64,000 nt of DNA, from positions 3,720,001 to 3,784,000 of the forward strand of contig NZ_CP119757.1 of NCBI RefSeq assembly GCF_029320955.1. Reading direction: 5' to 3'. The position numbers and the translations under genes were made by a program. The DNA is from Flavobacterium sp. YJ01 (GTDB taxonomy: Bacteria; Bacteroidota; Bacteroidia; Flavobacteriales; Flavobacteriaceae). Below, one piece after another: positions 35,680-44,565 of this stretch (positions are counted from its first letter, which is position 1; each line of letters begins with the position of its first letter). The notes beneath the pieces are model-generated. The model was given only the letters and a program-made list of their open reading frames with translations. It did no database searches and was not told where the DNA came from.

Positions 35680-35726
35680 CAATGTAATCACACGATTTAT
35701 TAATTAACTAACCAAACCAATTTACA

Positions 35727-38700
35727 ATGAAAAACAACAAACCCGAAAAGATGCTTTTTCTTGGTGGAAATTATCTAAAACTAGTTTTGATGCTTTTGAT
35801 GTGCATATTGTCCACGAATATGCAAGCACAGGAAAATGCCGTTAGCGGAAAAGTAGTAGATACTAAAGGACTGCCTTTGCCAGGTGTAAACGTCCATGTA
35901 AAAGGAAGCACAAAAGGAACCCAAACTGATTTTGACGGTAACTTCAGTATTAATATCGCTCCAAAAAGCATATTAGTTTTTTCTTTTATCGGAATGGACG
36001 AAGTGTCTGTTGATACCGAAAATAAGAAAAACCTAAAAGTAGTTCTTAAAGAAAGTTCTCAAGCACTTGATGAGATAGTAGTAGTAGGTTACGGCACGAA
36101 AAAGAAAAGTGACGTGATCAGTTCTGTGGCTTCGGTAAAACCAGGCGATTTAACAAAAGTAGCCACTTCTGATGTTGGAGAAATGCTTAGAGGTAAAGCA
36201 GCCGGAGTTCAGGTGAGCTTAAACGATGGTGGACCAGGGAGTTCTTCTTCAATTCAAATTAGAGGAAAAAAATCCATTAATGGAAGTAACGAACCAATCG
36301 TAATTGCGGACGGAATCGTAATCGGAAGTATTAATGATATTAATGCGAACGATATTGCTTCTTTAGAAATTCTAAAAGATGCCGCTGCACAATCTGTTTA
36401 TGGAGCAAGAGCATCAAATGGAGTTATTTTAATTACTACAAAAAGAGGAAAAACAGGAAAAGCAAAAATCTCTTATAATGGTTTTTCAGGAGTGCAAACT
36501 GTAAATAGAAACTTTGATGTTTATAGCGGAGAAGAATTTGCGCAGCTAAAAAGAGAAGCGTACAGAACAAGTAATAATGGCGTTTATAGGCCAGACGATC
36601 AGGTTTTTACTCCACTAGAATTACAATCTATTCAATCTGGAAAATATATTGATTGGGAAAAATTGGTTTTAAGAACCGGAGTTACCAATAACCACAGTTT
36701 AAGTGTTTCTTCTGGAACTGATAAAACGAGTATATTTTCTAGTATCAACTACATCAATACTTCGGGAGTTGTTCCAAACTCAGATTATGATAAAGTTGCG
36801 ATGAGAGTAAACGTAGACCAAAGAGTTACAGATTGGCTAAAAATCGGAATGAATGTTTCGCTTCAGTATTCAGAATCAAATCGTCCGAATGTGGGGAATA
36901 TTTTAAATAATGCCATTAACACGTCGCCATTAGGTCAAGTTTATAATCCAGACGGTTCTTTCCGTTATTTGCCTGGAGGAATTCAGGAAACACCAAATCC
37001 GCTTATTGATGTTTATGAAACGACTACAAACGAGTTGAATCGTAACGATATCATGAACATATTTCTAGATATAAATCTTGCAAAAGGTTTTACTTATAAA
37101 TTAAATGCCAGCCGCAGATCTTGGAATTTCAAAGCGATGTCTTTTAATTCTTCAAAATCTCTTTCTGGAATTGCTAATTCTGGACAAGGAAGTGGTTTTA
37201 TCCGTTTTCAGGATAATGTAGAATATCAATTGAGTAATATTTTGCATTATAATTTGAATTTAGCCGAAAAAAATCATTTTAACGTAACGGGAGTTTATGA
37301 GATTACTTCGTCAGAATATAATGACTTCAGAAATTCGGCAAGCAGAATTCCGAGTGATATTCTTGGAATTTATGGTTTAGAAAGTGCTTTCTTAAATACG
37401 CCTGAAATTGGAGGAAATGAAAGATCCTTAATTTCTTTCGCAGGAAAATTAGAATATGATTTTGACAGCAAATATTATTTCACAGTTTCAGGAAGAGCAG
37501 ATGGATCTTCAGTATTTGGTGCCAACAACAAATGGGGATTCTTTCCAGCGGTTAATGCGGCATGGAATGTTTCTAACGAAGAATTCATGAAAGAACACGT
37601 TCCTGTTTTGAGTAATTTAAAATTAAGAGCGAGTTATGGAAAGGTTGGAAACCAGCCTAAAGATCCATATCAAAGTATGGCAACTGCTACACAAAGAGAT
37701 TACATTATAAATGGTGTAAAAGTTTCTGGATATGTGCCAGGCACGCAATTGTCAAATCCAGATTTAAAATGGGAAACTTCAACGCAATTAAACCTTGCAG
37801 CAGATTTCGGTTTGTTTAAAAACAGATTAACAGGAACTGTTGAGGTTTACAATACAGATACTTCAGATTTATTGATTTATGAAACTTTAAATGCGAATAC
37901 AGGTTATACTTTAAAACTTTCAAATATTGGAAAAGTAAACAACAAAGGTTTGGAGGTTACTTTGAATGGTGATTTAATTAAAAAGAAAGATTTTAGATTG
38001 AATCTTGGCGCAACTTTCACTAAAAACAAAAATAGCATTGTAAGTATTTATGGAAAAGATGCAGATGGAGACGGTAGAGAAGATGATGCAGTTGGAAACT
38101 TATGGTTCATCGGAAAACCAATTGATGTTTACTACCGCTATAAAGCAGTTGGAATTTATCAGGAAGGAGAAAATATTCCGCTTGTAACGGGAACAACTTT
38201 GTATCCTGGAGATATCAAATTATATGATGCAGATCCATCAAATGGTGCGAATCCAAATCCAGATCAAGACAGAGTTATCACTTCAAAAATGCCAGATTGG
38301 TTCGGAACTTTTTCTTTGGCTTTAGAATACAAACAATTCGATTTCTCAGCAGATATTTATACAGTTCAAGGCATTACAAGAGATAATCCATTTTTATATG
38401 ATTATGTAAGAGGAGGATCTTTAAGAGGTGTTAAAAACGGTATCAAACAAAATTATTGGACACCAGAAAATCCAGGAGGAAATTGGCCAAGACCAAGAGA
38501 TGGAAATGATCCGCCGTACATCAATACTTTAGGACTTCAAGATGCATCATACATTCGTTTACAAAACGTTTCAGTTGGATTTAAATTTCCAGAAAACACT
38601 CTTAAATCTTTAGGATTGACCAATATGAGACTTTATGTTACAGGAAGTAATTTGGTTACACTTACAGATTATCAATCGTATAGTCCAGAAAAAGAAGTTT

Positions 38701-38753
38701 ACGATTATCCAGAACCTGTTACTTGTGTTATTGGCTTACAAGTAGGTTTTTAA
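35727..38753 (+). CDS. SusC-like TonB-dependent glycan transporter (locus 2)
   Basis: 1008 residues. Signal peptide (ends STNMQAQ), regulatory-like domain (VSGKVVDTKGLPLPGVNVHVKG), TonB-box-like DEIVVVGYGTKKKSDVISSV, plug (IQIRGKKSINGSNEPIVIADGIV; LKDAAAQSVYGARASNGVILITTKRG), and a barrel ending VTCVIGLQVGF. It is first gene of the operon controlled by the upstream HTCS. susD starts 45 bases after its stop. It imports oligosaccharides released by the GH10 and other enzymes downstream. Confidence 0.95.
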   Translation: MKNNKPEKMLFLGGNYLKLVLMLLMCILSTNMQAQENAVSGKVVDTKGLPLPGVNVHVKGSTKGTQTDFDGNFSINIAPKSILVFSFIGMDEVSVDTENKKNLKVVLKESSQALDEIVVVGYGTKKKSDVISSVASVKPGDLTKVATSDVGEMLRGKAAGVQVSLNDGGPGSSSSIQIRGKKSINGSNEPIVIADGIVIGSINDINANDIASLEILKDAAAQSVYGARASNGVILITTKRGKTGKAKISYNGFSGVQTVNRNFDVYSGEEFAQLKREAYRTSNNGVYRPDDQVFTPLELQSIQSGKYIDWEKLVLRTGVTNNHSLSVSSGTDKTSIFSSINYINTSGVVPNSDYDKVAMRVNVDQRVTDWLKIGMNVSLQYSESNRPNVGNILNNAINTSPLGQVYNPDGSFRYLPGGIQETPNPLIDVYETTTNELNRNDIMNIFLDINLAKGFTYKLNASRRSWNFKAMSFNSSKSLSGIANSGQGSGFIRFQDNVEYQLSNILHYNLNLAEKNHFNVTGVYEITSSEYNDFRNSASRIPSDILGIYGLESAFLNTPEIGGNERSLISFAGKLEYDFDSKYYFTVSGRADGSSVFGANNKWGFFPAVNAAWNVSNEEFMKEHVPVLSNLKLRASYGKVGNQPKDPYQSMATATQRDYIINGVKVSGYVPGTQLSNPDLKWETSTQLNLAADFGLFKNRLTGTVEVYNTDTSDLLIYETLNANTGYTLKLSNIGKVNNKGLEVTLNGDLIKKKDFRLNLGATFTKNKNSIVSIYGKDADGDGREDDAVGNLWFIGKPIDVYYRYKAVGIYQEGENIPLVTGTTLYPGDIKLYDADPSNGANPNPDQDRVITSKMPDWFGTFSLALEYKQFDFSADIYTVQGITRDNPFLYDYVRGGSLRGVKNGIKQNYWTPENPGGNWPRPRDGNDPPYINTLGLQDASYIRLQNVSVGFKFPENTLKSLGLTNMRLYVTGSNLVTLTDYQSYSPEKEVYDYPEPVTCVIGLQVGF

Positions 38754-38798
38754 TAACACAGTTTGAGACATTCAATAAAATAAAAAAATAACAAGATC

Positions 38799-40388
38799 AT
38801 GAAAAATATACATTTTCTATTTCTTTTGGTTTTCGGACTTTCTTTGGGACTTACTTCTTGCGAAGAATTTCTAGAAGAAACAGTAAAAGATCAAGTATCT
38901 GTAGATTATATCTACAATTCTCCAGCGGGTTTAGAAGTTGGAGTTAATGCACTTTACAATCAGATGCGTTTTTATAATTTACCGTCTGGAGATAATAACG
39001 ATTTGTGGGCCAATGTTTTCTTTATGGTAGCAACCGATTTAGGCTTACATAGAACTTGGAATACACCTTACGGAACAGGTCATAATCCGCAATCTTTTAC
39101 AGGTTCAAAATGGATTCAAGGCTATAAAATTATCGACAGATGTTCGGCAATTATTACAGCTGCAAGATCGATACAAATGGACGAAGCTGCGAAAAAAAGA
39201 TTAGTGGCGCAGGCACGTGTTATTCGCGGTGAATTGTATTTGGATTTAAAACAAATGTATGGTGGAATTTTAATCGATACGATTCCAACAACTCCGCAAA
39301 ACATCAACGATCCTGTAGAATATAAAGTAGCAAGCGATGCCGATGTTTACAAATTAATTGATGGAGATTTGGATTACGCAATTGCAAATCTTCCTTTCAA
39401 AGTAGATCCAGGACGTTACGGTCAAGGAGTTGCAAGACACATTCGTGGGAAAAGCGCTTTATGGCAGCAAGACTGGGCAGGTGCTGCAGCTCAATTTGAT
39501 GCTATTATTAATGACGGAACTCATGGTTTAGTAAATCTTATTGATGTTTGGGGACAAAACGGAAATCATAAAGAATCACTTTTTACGTATCAGAAAGATT
39601 TCTTATTAGGTCCAAGCGATGACTTAGCTGGTGGCGGCGGTTCTTGGTTGAGCAGTGTTTTTACACATAGAACTTACGAATTGAATACAAGCGAGTTGAT
39701 TCAGGATGTCGCTTACGGAGGTCAAGCTTTAGGATGGTTTTATCCAAATAATTACTTGAAATCACTTTATGATCAGACTAACGATTTAAGATTCAAAACG
39801 TATTATTATTCAGATAATTATCAAGATTATAAAATCAATGTTCCAGGAAATCCAAAATTTGGGCAACCGATAACTAATCCTGCAATTGCAGCTCCAAATG
39901 GAAATTACAGAGCTTGGCACTGGAGTTTGAAGAAATATCATGATTCAGAAAAACTGCCAATGACTTCAAACAGTTATAAAGATTATATGTATTACAGATT
40001 GGCAGAAACGTATTTGTTAGCATCTGAAGCGTATCATAATTTAGGAAATGACGGAAAAGCATTGGCTTATTTGAACAAAGTAAGAAGAAGAGGTTACACA
40101 GGAAATCCTGAAAGCGCGGTAACTACTTATGATTTGACAGCTTGGACTTTAAATAATTATTTAGACGAATCAGCAAGAGAATTGGCTTTCGAAAATAACA
40201 GATGGTTTTTATTGAAAAGATTAGGACTTCTGGTAGAAAGACAGAATTTGTATTTCCGTTCAAGTCCTTCTGGAACTATTTCTGGTGAAGTACAATTAAA
40301 AATGACTCCTGTAATGGTAAACATGCCAATTCCGCAATCGCAAATCGATTTGATGGGAAAACCTGCAGGATTTAACGTTGGTTATTAA
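38799..40388 (+). CDS. SusD-like glycan-binding lipoprotein (locus 2)
   Basis: 529 residues. Signal peptide ending LGLTSC (lipobox). SusD/RagB family: KRLVAQARVIRGELYLDLKQMYG near residues 128-150 and RLAETYLLASEAYHNLGNDGKALAYLNKVRRRG near 401-433, then the C-terminal YLDESARELAFENNRWFLLKRLG. Partner of the preceding SusC at the outer membrane, binding the glycan before uptake. Confidence 0.95.
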   Translation: MKNIHFLFLLVFGLSLGLTSCEEFLEETVKDQVSVDYIYNSPAGLEVGVNALYNQMRFYNLPSGDNNDLWANVFFMVATDLGLHRTWNTPYGTGHNPQSFTGSKWIQGYKIIDRCSAIITAARSIQMDEAAKKRLVAQARVIRGELYLDLKQMYGGILIDTIPTTPQNINDPVEYKVASDADVYKLIDGDLDYAIANLPFKVDPGRYGQGVARHIRGKSALWQQDWAGAAAQFDAIINDGTHGLVNLIDVWGQNGNHKESLFTYQKDFLLGPSDDLAGGGGSWLSSVFTHRTYELNTSELIQDVAYGGQALGWFYPNNYLKSLYDQTNDLRFKTYYYSDNYQDYKINVPGNPKFGQPITNPAIAAPNGNYRAWHWSLKKYHDSEKLPMTSNSYKDYMYYRLAETYLLASEAYHNLGNDGKALAYLNKVRRRGYTGNPESAVTTYDLTAWTLNNYLDESARELAFENNRWFLLKRLGLLVERQNLYFRSSPSGTISGEVQLKMTPVMVNMPIPQSQIDLMGKPAGFNVGY

Positions 40389-40396
40389 TTGATTTT

Positions 40397-40534
40397 AACA
40401 CATAGAAACATAGATTTAAAATTACGAAAAGAGTTTAAAAAAAGAAACCAGTTTCTCACACATAGAGAACTATGTGAATTTAAATAAGTGAAACGCCTTT
40501 GCTAAGTTTGAAAAAATCTATGATTCTATGTGTT
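40397..40534 (+). repeat. ACACATAG structured repeat, copy 2
   Basis: 138 bases from AACACATAGAAACATAG (40397-40413) to CTATGATTCTATGTGTT (ends 40534, one mismatch to perfect pairing). Inside: GAAACCAGTTTC, CACACATAG-AGAA-CTATGTG, and AGTGAAACGCCTTTG. It fills most of the gap between susD and the GH10 gene. Nothing else is recognised in 40389-40633. Confidence 0.85.
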
Positions 40535-40633
40535 TAAAAAATTAAATGCAATGAATTATGGTTAAAATTAGTAATAACCCAATCTGGAAACCAATTTTGG
40601 TTTTGGTTTCCAGATCTATTAAAAATTAACACG

Positions 40634-41725
40634 ATGATAAAACAATATATTTTAGGAGCATTAACCGCTTTGATGTTTGCCTCTTGCAGCAACGACGAAA
40701 AAGTGGTTTTTATTAATGCTGAAGAAGGCGATTCAGGAAATCCAAATCCGATTACACAGACTTTAAAGGAAAAGGCAAAATTTAAAATTGGAGCCGCAGT
40801 CAAAATGAGAGATTTGCAAAATGAAGCCAATTTTAAAAATGCAGTTTTAAAACATTACAGTCAGATTACAGCCGAATTTGAAATGAAAATGGCGAGTATC
40901 TGGACTTCTTCAACGGCTTACAATTATACCCCAGCCGATTATCTAGTTGGTTTTGCTCAGGATAATAAATTAGAAGTTCACGGGCATACTTTAGTTTGGT
41001 ACGATTCTTTTCCAGAATGGTTTAAAAATGCCAAATACGATTCAATTGCTTTCGAATCGAAAGTCAAAGTTTACATTACCGATGTTGTAGGACGTTACAA
41101 AGGCAAAGTAAAAAGCTGGGATGTTGTAAACGAAGTTTTTGCCGATGGCGGAGCAATGAGAAATGAAACTGTTATTAATTCTTTGTTTAAAGATCCAATC
41201 GGATTTTACGGCAGATGTTTCCGTTACGCAAAAGCGGCAGATCCAGATGCAAAATTATTTTACAATGATTACAGCGTAGTTTTAGACGCAGGGAAAAGAG
41301 CTTCCATCAAAAAAATGGTGACCAGATTCAAAGCAAACGGAGTTCCAATAGATGGTTTAGGAGATCAGTTTCATTACGCAACAGATACCAACAGACAAAC
41401 CATGAAAACGGGTTTTACCGATATGGCTTCGACAGGATTGCTAATTCACATTTCAGAATTAGATATCAAGGTAAATACAGCAAAATCAGATTCGTACGTT
41501 TTTAATGATGCCGAAGCGCAAAAACAATCTGAAACCTACAAATACATTACATCGATGTACGAAGAATTGCCTCAAACTCAAAAATTTGCCATTTCAACTT
41601 GGGGAGTAACGGATAAATATACTTGGCTTACAAGCTTCTGGCATTCAAAAGAATATCCTTTGCTATTAGATGCTGATTACAATAAAAAGCCAGCTTACCA
41701 AGGATTTTTAGATGGATTGAAATAG
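40634..41725 (+). CDS. GH10 endo-beta-1,4-xylanase lipoprotein
   Basis: 363 residues. Signal peptide ends LMFASC, so it is anchored as a lipoprotein at Cys18. The GH10 barrel covers about 45-360: HGHTLVWYDSFPEWF (116-130), acid/base Glu167 in SWDVVNEVF and nucleophile Glu275 in HISELDIKV, with ISTWGVTDKYTWL near the end. It cleaves beta-1,4-xylan backbones (some members act on other beta-glycans). It follows susCD in the same direction, separated by repeat copy 2, and would feed the SusC/SusD importer. Confidence 0.95.
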   Translation: MIKQYILGALTALMFASCSNDEKVVFINAEEGDSGNPNPITQTLKEKAKFKIGAAVKMRDLQNEANFKNAVLKHYSQITAEFEMKMASIWTSSTAYNYTPADYLVGFAQDNKLEVHGHTLVWYDSFPEWFKNAKYDSIAFESKVKVYITDVVGRYKGKVKSWDVVNEVFADGGAMRNETVINSLFKDPIGFYGRCFRYAKAADPDAKLFYNDYSVVLDAGKRASIKKMVTRFKANGVPIDGLGDQFHYATDTNRQTMKTGFTDMASTGLLIHISELDIKVNTAKSDSYVFNDAEAQKQSETYKYITSMYEELPQTQKFAISTWGVTDKYTWLTSFWHSKEYPLLLDADYNKKPAYQGFLDGLK

Positions 41726-41730
41726 GATTT

Positions 41731-41827
41731 TAGAATATAGAACATAGAGAATGGAATATAGAAAAGAGATATGAATAAATAAGATTTTAAGAAAGTCTTT
41801 TCTCTATATTCTTTCTTCTATTTTCTC
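41731..41827. repeat. imperfect inverted-repeat element
   Basis: A-rich purine arm GGAATATAGAAAAGAGA (about 41754-41770) against TCTTTTCTCTATATTC (about 41796-41811) and further degenerate pairs TAGAATATAGAACATAGAG / TTCTTCTATTTTCTC. It lies between GH10 and the binding protein gene. Confidence 0.55.
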
Positions 41828-41854
41828 AAAAAAATAACCAAAAACATTGAAATC

Positions 41855-42754
41855 ATGACCATAAAACTAAATCATATAGAAAAATTTAAATATTTATTTT
41901 TTGTGCTTTTCGCAGTTTTGTTTTCCTGCGAAGATGATGTACGCGAAGTGTATCTTTATAAAAAAGGAACAATAGAAGCAACTTCAACCGATACTGCTAT
42001 TAAAGGCGGAGAAACGGTTACTTATACTGATTCGTCAACAAAAATTAGAGCTATCAAATGGACATTTCAAGGCGGTTCTCCTGGAGCTTCTATCGAACCA
42101 GTTGTTGAAGTAAAATATACCAAAGCGGGAACTTTTACCACAACTCTAGAAATAACGCATGTCGATAATACAGTTCAAAAGAAAACTTTTACAGTTGTGG
42201 TTGAAGCGCCGCCAACTCCGCCAATTGTTATTCCAGCCGATGCTTTAAAAATTTACTCTGAAAATCCTGATTTCACAAAGACGGCACCTGTTTTAAATTG
42301 GGTTTCAAGTAATCAGTTTGTAATCAAAGAAGTGGCAACTGAAGGTTATGAAAATGCTTACAGAAACTTCACTCTTCCAGCGACACCACCGGCAGCAGAA
42401 GCAAAATGGGCAATGGCAATTTTACAGTTTGTGAATTTTACAGATATTTCATCTTACACATACCTGAATTTAGCGGTAAGAACTACAAGTACTGGAAAAA
42501 TCAGATTTAGAATGAAAGATGCAACCAATACAGGTTATGTAGAATTTGATGCAACAAGTAATCTTTATGGTCTAAAAAGAGACGGAAGCTGGAACATGGT
42601 TAAAATTCCAATTGCCGATTACAAAAAACAAAATGCGGCTTTAGATTTAACTAAAATTAAAGATATTTTGGTTTTAAGAAGTGTTGATCCAGAAGACGTA
42701 AGAGCTTTAAATAATTACTCTTTCGATATCGATCATATTTATTTATCTAAATAA
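41855..42754 (+). CDS. surface glycan-binding lipoprotein with PKD domain
   Basis: 299 residues. Signal ends AVLFSC (Cys25). Residues about 35-120 are a PKD-like Ig domain (GGETVTYTDSSTKIRAIKWTFQGGSP, VEVKYTKAGTFTTTLEI). Residues about 135-299 look like a galactose-binding-like jelly-roll of carbohydrate-binding modules (LKIYSENPDFTKTAP, WNMVKIPIADYKKQ, NYSFDIDHIYL). No catalytic motifs. In position it equals the surface glycan-binding protein of SusCD loci, which captures polysaccharide at the cell surface. Ligand presumably the substrate of the GH10 enzyme. Confidence 0.82.
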   Translation: MTIKLNHIEKFKYLFFVLFAVLFSCEDDVREVYLYKKGTIEATSTDTAIKGGETVTYTDSSTKIRAIKWTFQGGSPGASIEPVVEVKYTKAGTFTTTLEITHVDNTVQKKTFTVVVEAPPTPPIVIPADALKIYSENPDFTKTAPVLNWVSSNQFVIKEVATEGYENAYRNFTLPATPPAAEAKWAMAILQFVNFTDISSYTYLNLAVRTTSTGKIRFRMKDATNTGYVEFDATSNLYGLKRDGSWNMVKIPIADYKKQNAALDLTKIKDILVLRSVDPEDVRALNNYSFDIDHIYLSK

Positions 42755-42762
42755 TTTTTCTA

Positions 42763-42898
42763 AACACATAGGAACATAGATTTTTTAAACTTTAAAAGAA
42801 TATAAAAAGAAACTAGTTTCTCAAACATAGATGCGCTATGTGAATTTAAACTAGTGAAACGCCTTTATCCTCAAAGTAAAGCTATGTTTCTATGTGTT
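42763..42898 (+). repeat. ACACATAG structured repeat, copy 3
   Basis: 136 bases from AACACATAGGAACATAG (42763-42779) to CTATGTTTCTATGTGTT (42882-42898); the single difference is a G-T wobble. Inside: GAAACTAGTTTC, CATAGATGCGCTATG, and ACTAGTGAAACGCCTTTATC. It lies between the binding-protein and GH-A genes and ends 39 bases before the next ATG. Confidence 0.87.
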
Positions 42899-42937
42899 AA
42901 AATTAGAGGCAATATTTCCTCTCAAAAACAATTAAAA

Positions 42938-44356
42938 ATGAATTTAAAGAAACATTCCATTTGCATATTGATCTGTTTTACAAGCCTAATATCGTTGAAT
43001 GCACAGAATAAAATTACGTATCAAAAAGTAGAAGCAAGACAAAACGCTTTAGACCCGAAATGGGTGGCTTATGATGCAAAAACCATTGATAAATTGCCTG
43101 GATTTAAAATAAAAAAGGAGTCGCCGAGTTCGATTTTCGGGGGTTCCAAAATTTGGCAAAAAGAAGCAACGGGGTTTTTCAGAACACAAAAAATAGACAA
43201 TAGATGGTGGATAATTGATCCAGAAGGTTATCCGTTTATTTACAAAGGAATTGCTGTTTTTAATGCCGGACGTTCTGTAAATCAGCAGAAAGCATTTGAC
43301 AAAAAATACGGAAGCAAAGAAAACTGGGTAAAACAAGAATCTAAATTACTTCGTGATAACGGATTTAATGGCGTAGGAGCGTGGTCGAATATTGATTTGG
43401 TTCGAAATGCAGAAAATCCGCTGGTTTATACCGTAATTATTTCGCCAATGGGAATGTATCATTCTGATCATATTAAAAAATATGGCGGAAAATATAAAGA
43501 AGCCAGCTGGCAAAATTACCGTTTTGATTTGGTTATGGTTTTCGATAAAGAATTTGATTCTTATGTCCAAAAAGCAGTTGAAGAGGTTTCTCAGTATAAA
43601 AATGATAAGTATTTGATGGGTTATTTTACTGATAATGAGCTTCCTTGGTATAATGACGCATTAGATAAACATTTAACTTTATTGGCCAAAGATGAGCAGG
43701 GATATATCGCCGCAAAAGCTTGGTTAGATCAAAGAAAAGGATTTAATGCATCATTATCGGATGTTAATCAGGAAGATAGAATGGCTTTTACAGCATTTTA
43801 TTTTGAAACTTATATGAAAAAAGTGACCGAAGCACTTCGAAAAGCAGATCCAAATCATATGTATTTAGGATGCCGTTTCAATCAAGACAAAGAACAAGAA
43901 TTGACCAATCCTGAAATTTTTAAAGTGGCAGGAAAGTATATGGATATCGTTTCAATAAATCATTACAGAAAATGGGAACCAAGTCAGGATTTAATGAACA
44001 ATTGGGGAGAATGGTCAGGAAAACCTTTTTTGATTACAGAATGGTATACAAAAGGAGAAGATTCTGGTTTGCCAAATAATACGGGTGCAGGATGGCTAGT
44101 TCGAACGCAAAAGGAAAGAGGACTTTTCTATCAGAATTTCACTTTGGATTTGCTTAAAAACAAAAATAGTGTCGGATGGCATTGGTTCAAATATATGGAC
44201 AATGATCCGCAGGATTTAAGCACCGATTATTCGAACAGAGATTCAAACAAAGGAATTGTGAACAGTAATTTTGAACCGTATTTGCCTTTATTAAAAGAAA
44301 TGAAAGTCATTAATGATAATGCTTATGAGCTGACTCGTTATTTTGATAAAAAATAA
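42938..44356 (+). CDS. secreted clan GH-A glycoside hydrolase, GH50/agarase-like
   Basis: 472 residues from the ATG at 42938 (MNLKKHSICILICFTSLISLNAQ, signal peptide); the longer frame starts inside the repeat and is rejected. The entry motif RWWIIDPEGYPFIYKGIAVF (89-108) and the end motif VGWHWFKYMDNDP match agarase-type enzymes. Clan GH-A catalytic residues are Glu234 (YFTDNELPW) and Glu368 (LITEWYTKG). The exact family is uncertain: it could be GH50-like or a related unclassified family. In a locus with GH10 and GH2 enzymes it may act on a side chain or a mixed glycan. Confidence 0.75.
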   Translation: MNLKKHSICILICFTSLISLNAQNKITYQKVEARQNALDPKWVAYDAKTIDKLPGFKIKKESPSSIFGGSKIWQKEATGFFRTQKIDNRWWIIDPEGYPFIYKGIAVFNAGRSVNQQKAFDKKYGSKENWVKQESKLLRDNGFNGVGAWSNIDLVRNAENPLVYTVIISPMGMYHSDHIKKYGGKYKEASWQNYRFDLVMVFDKEFDSYVQKAVEEVSQYKNDKYLMGYFTDNELPWYNDALDKHLTLLAKDEQGYIAAKAWLDQRKGFNASLSDVNQEDRMAFTAFYFETYMKKVTEALRKADPNHMYLGCRFNQDKEQELTNPEIFKVAGKYMDIVSINHYRKWEPSQDLMNNWGEWSGKPFLITEWYTKGEDSGLPNNTGAGWLVRTQKERGLFYQNFTLDLLKNKNSVGWHWFKYMDNDPQDLSTDYSNRDSNKGIVNSNFEPYLPLLKEMKVINDNAYELTRYFDKK

Positions 44357-44363
44357 ATTTTTA

Positions 44364-44530
44364 AACACATAGAAACATAGATTTTTTAGACTTGAAAAAG
44401 TATACTAAAAGAAACTAGTTTCTAACACATAGCGAAGTTTTGTAAATCTAAACAATTAAAAATGCAGCTATGTGTGTTCAAACTAGTGAAACGCCTCTAT
44501 ACACAAAGAAAAACTATGATTCTATGTGTT
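44364..44530 (+). repeat. ACACATAG structured repeat, copy 4
   Basis: 167 bases from AACACATAGAAACATAG (44364-44380) to CTATGATTCTATGTGTT (ends 44530). It contains GAAACTAGTTTC, an enlarged inner hairpin loop between ACACATAG (44424) and CTATGTGT (44468), and AGTGAAACGCCTCTA. It lies between the GH-A and GH2 genes. Confidence 0.85.
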
Positions 44531-44565
44531 TAAATTAATTAGACCATTAATTATAAATAAAAACT

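Noticed and set aside
12981..44530. CRISPR array
   Set aside because: The repeats are far apart, imperfectly palindromic and in gene gaps; there are no spacers or cas genes.
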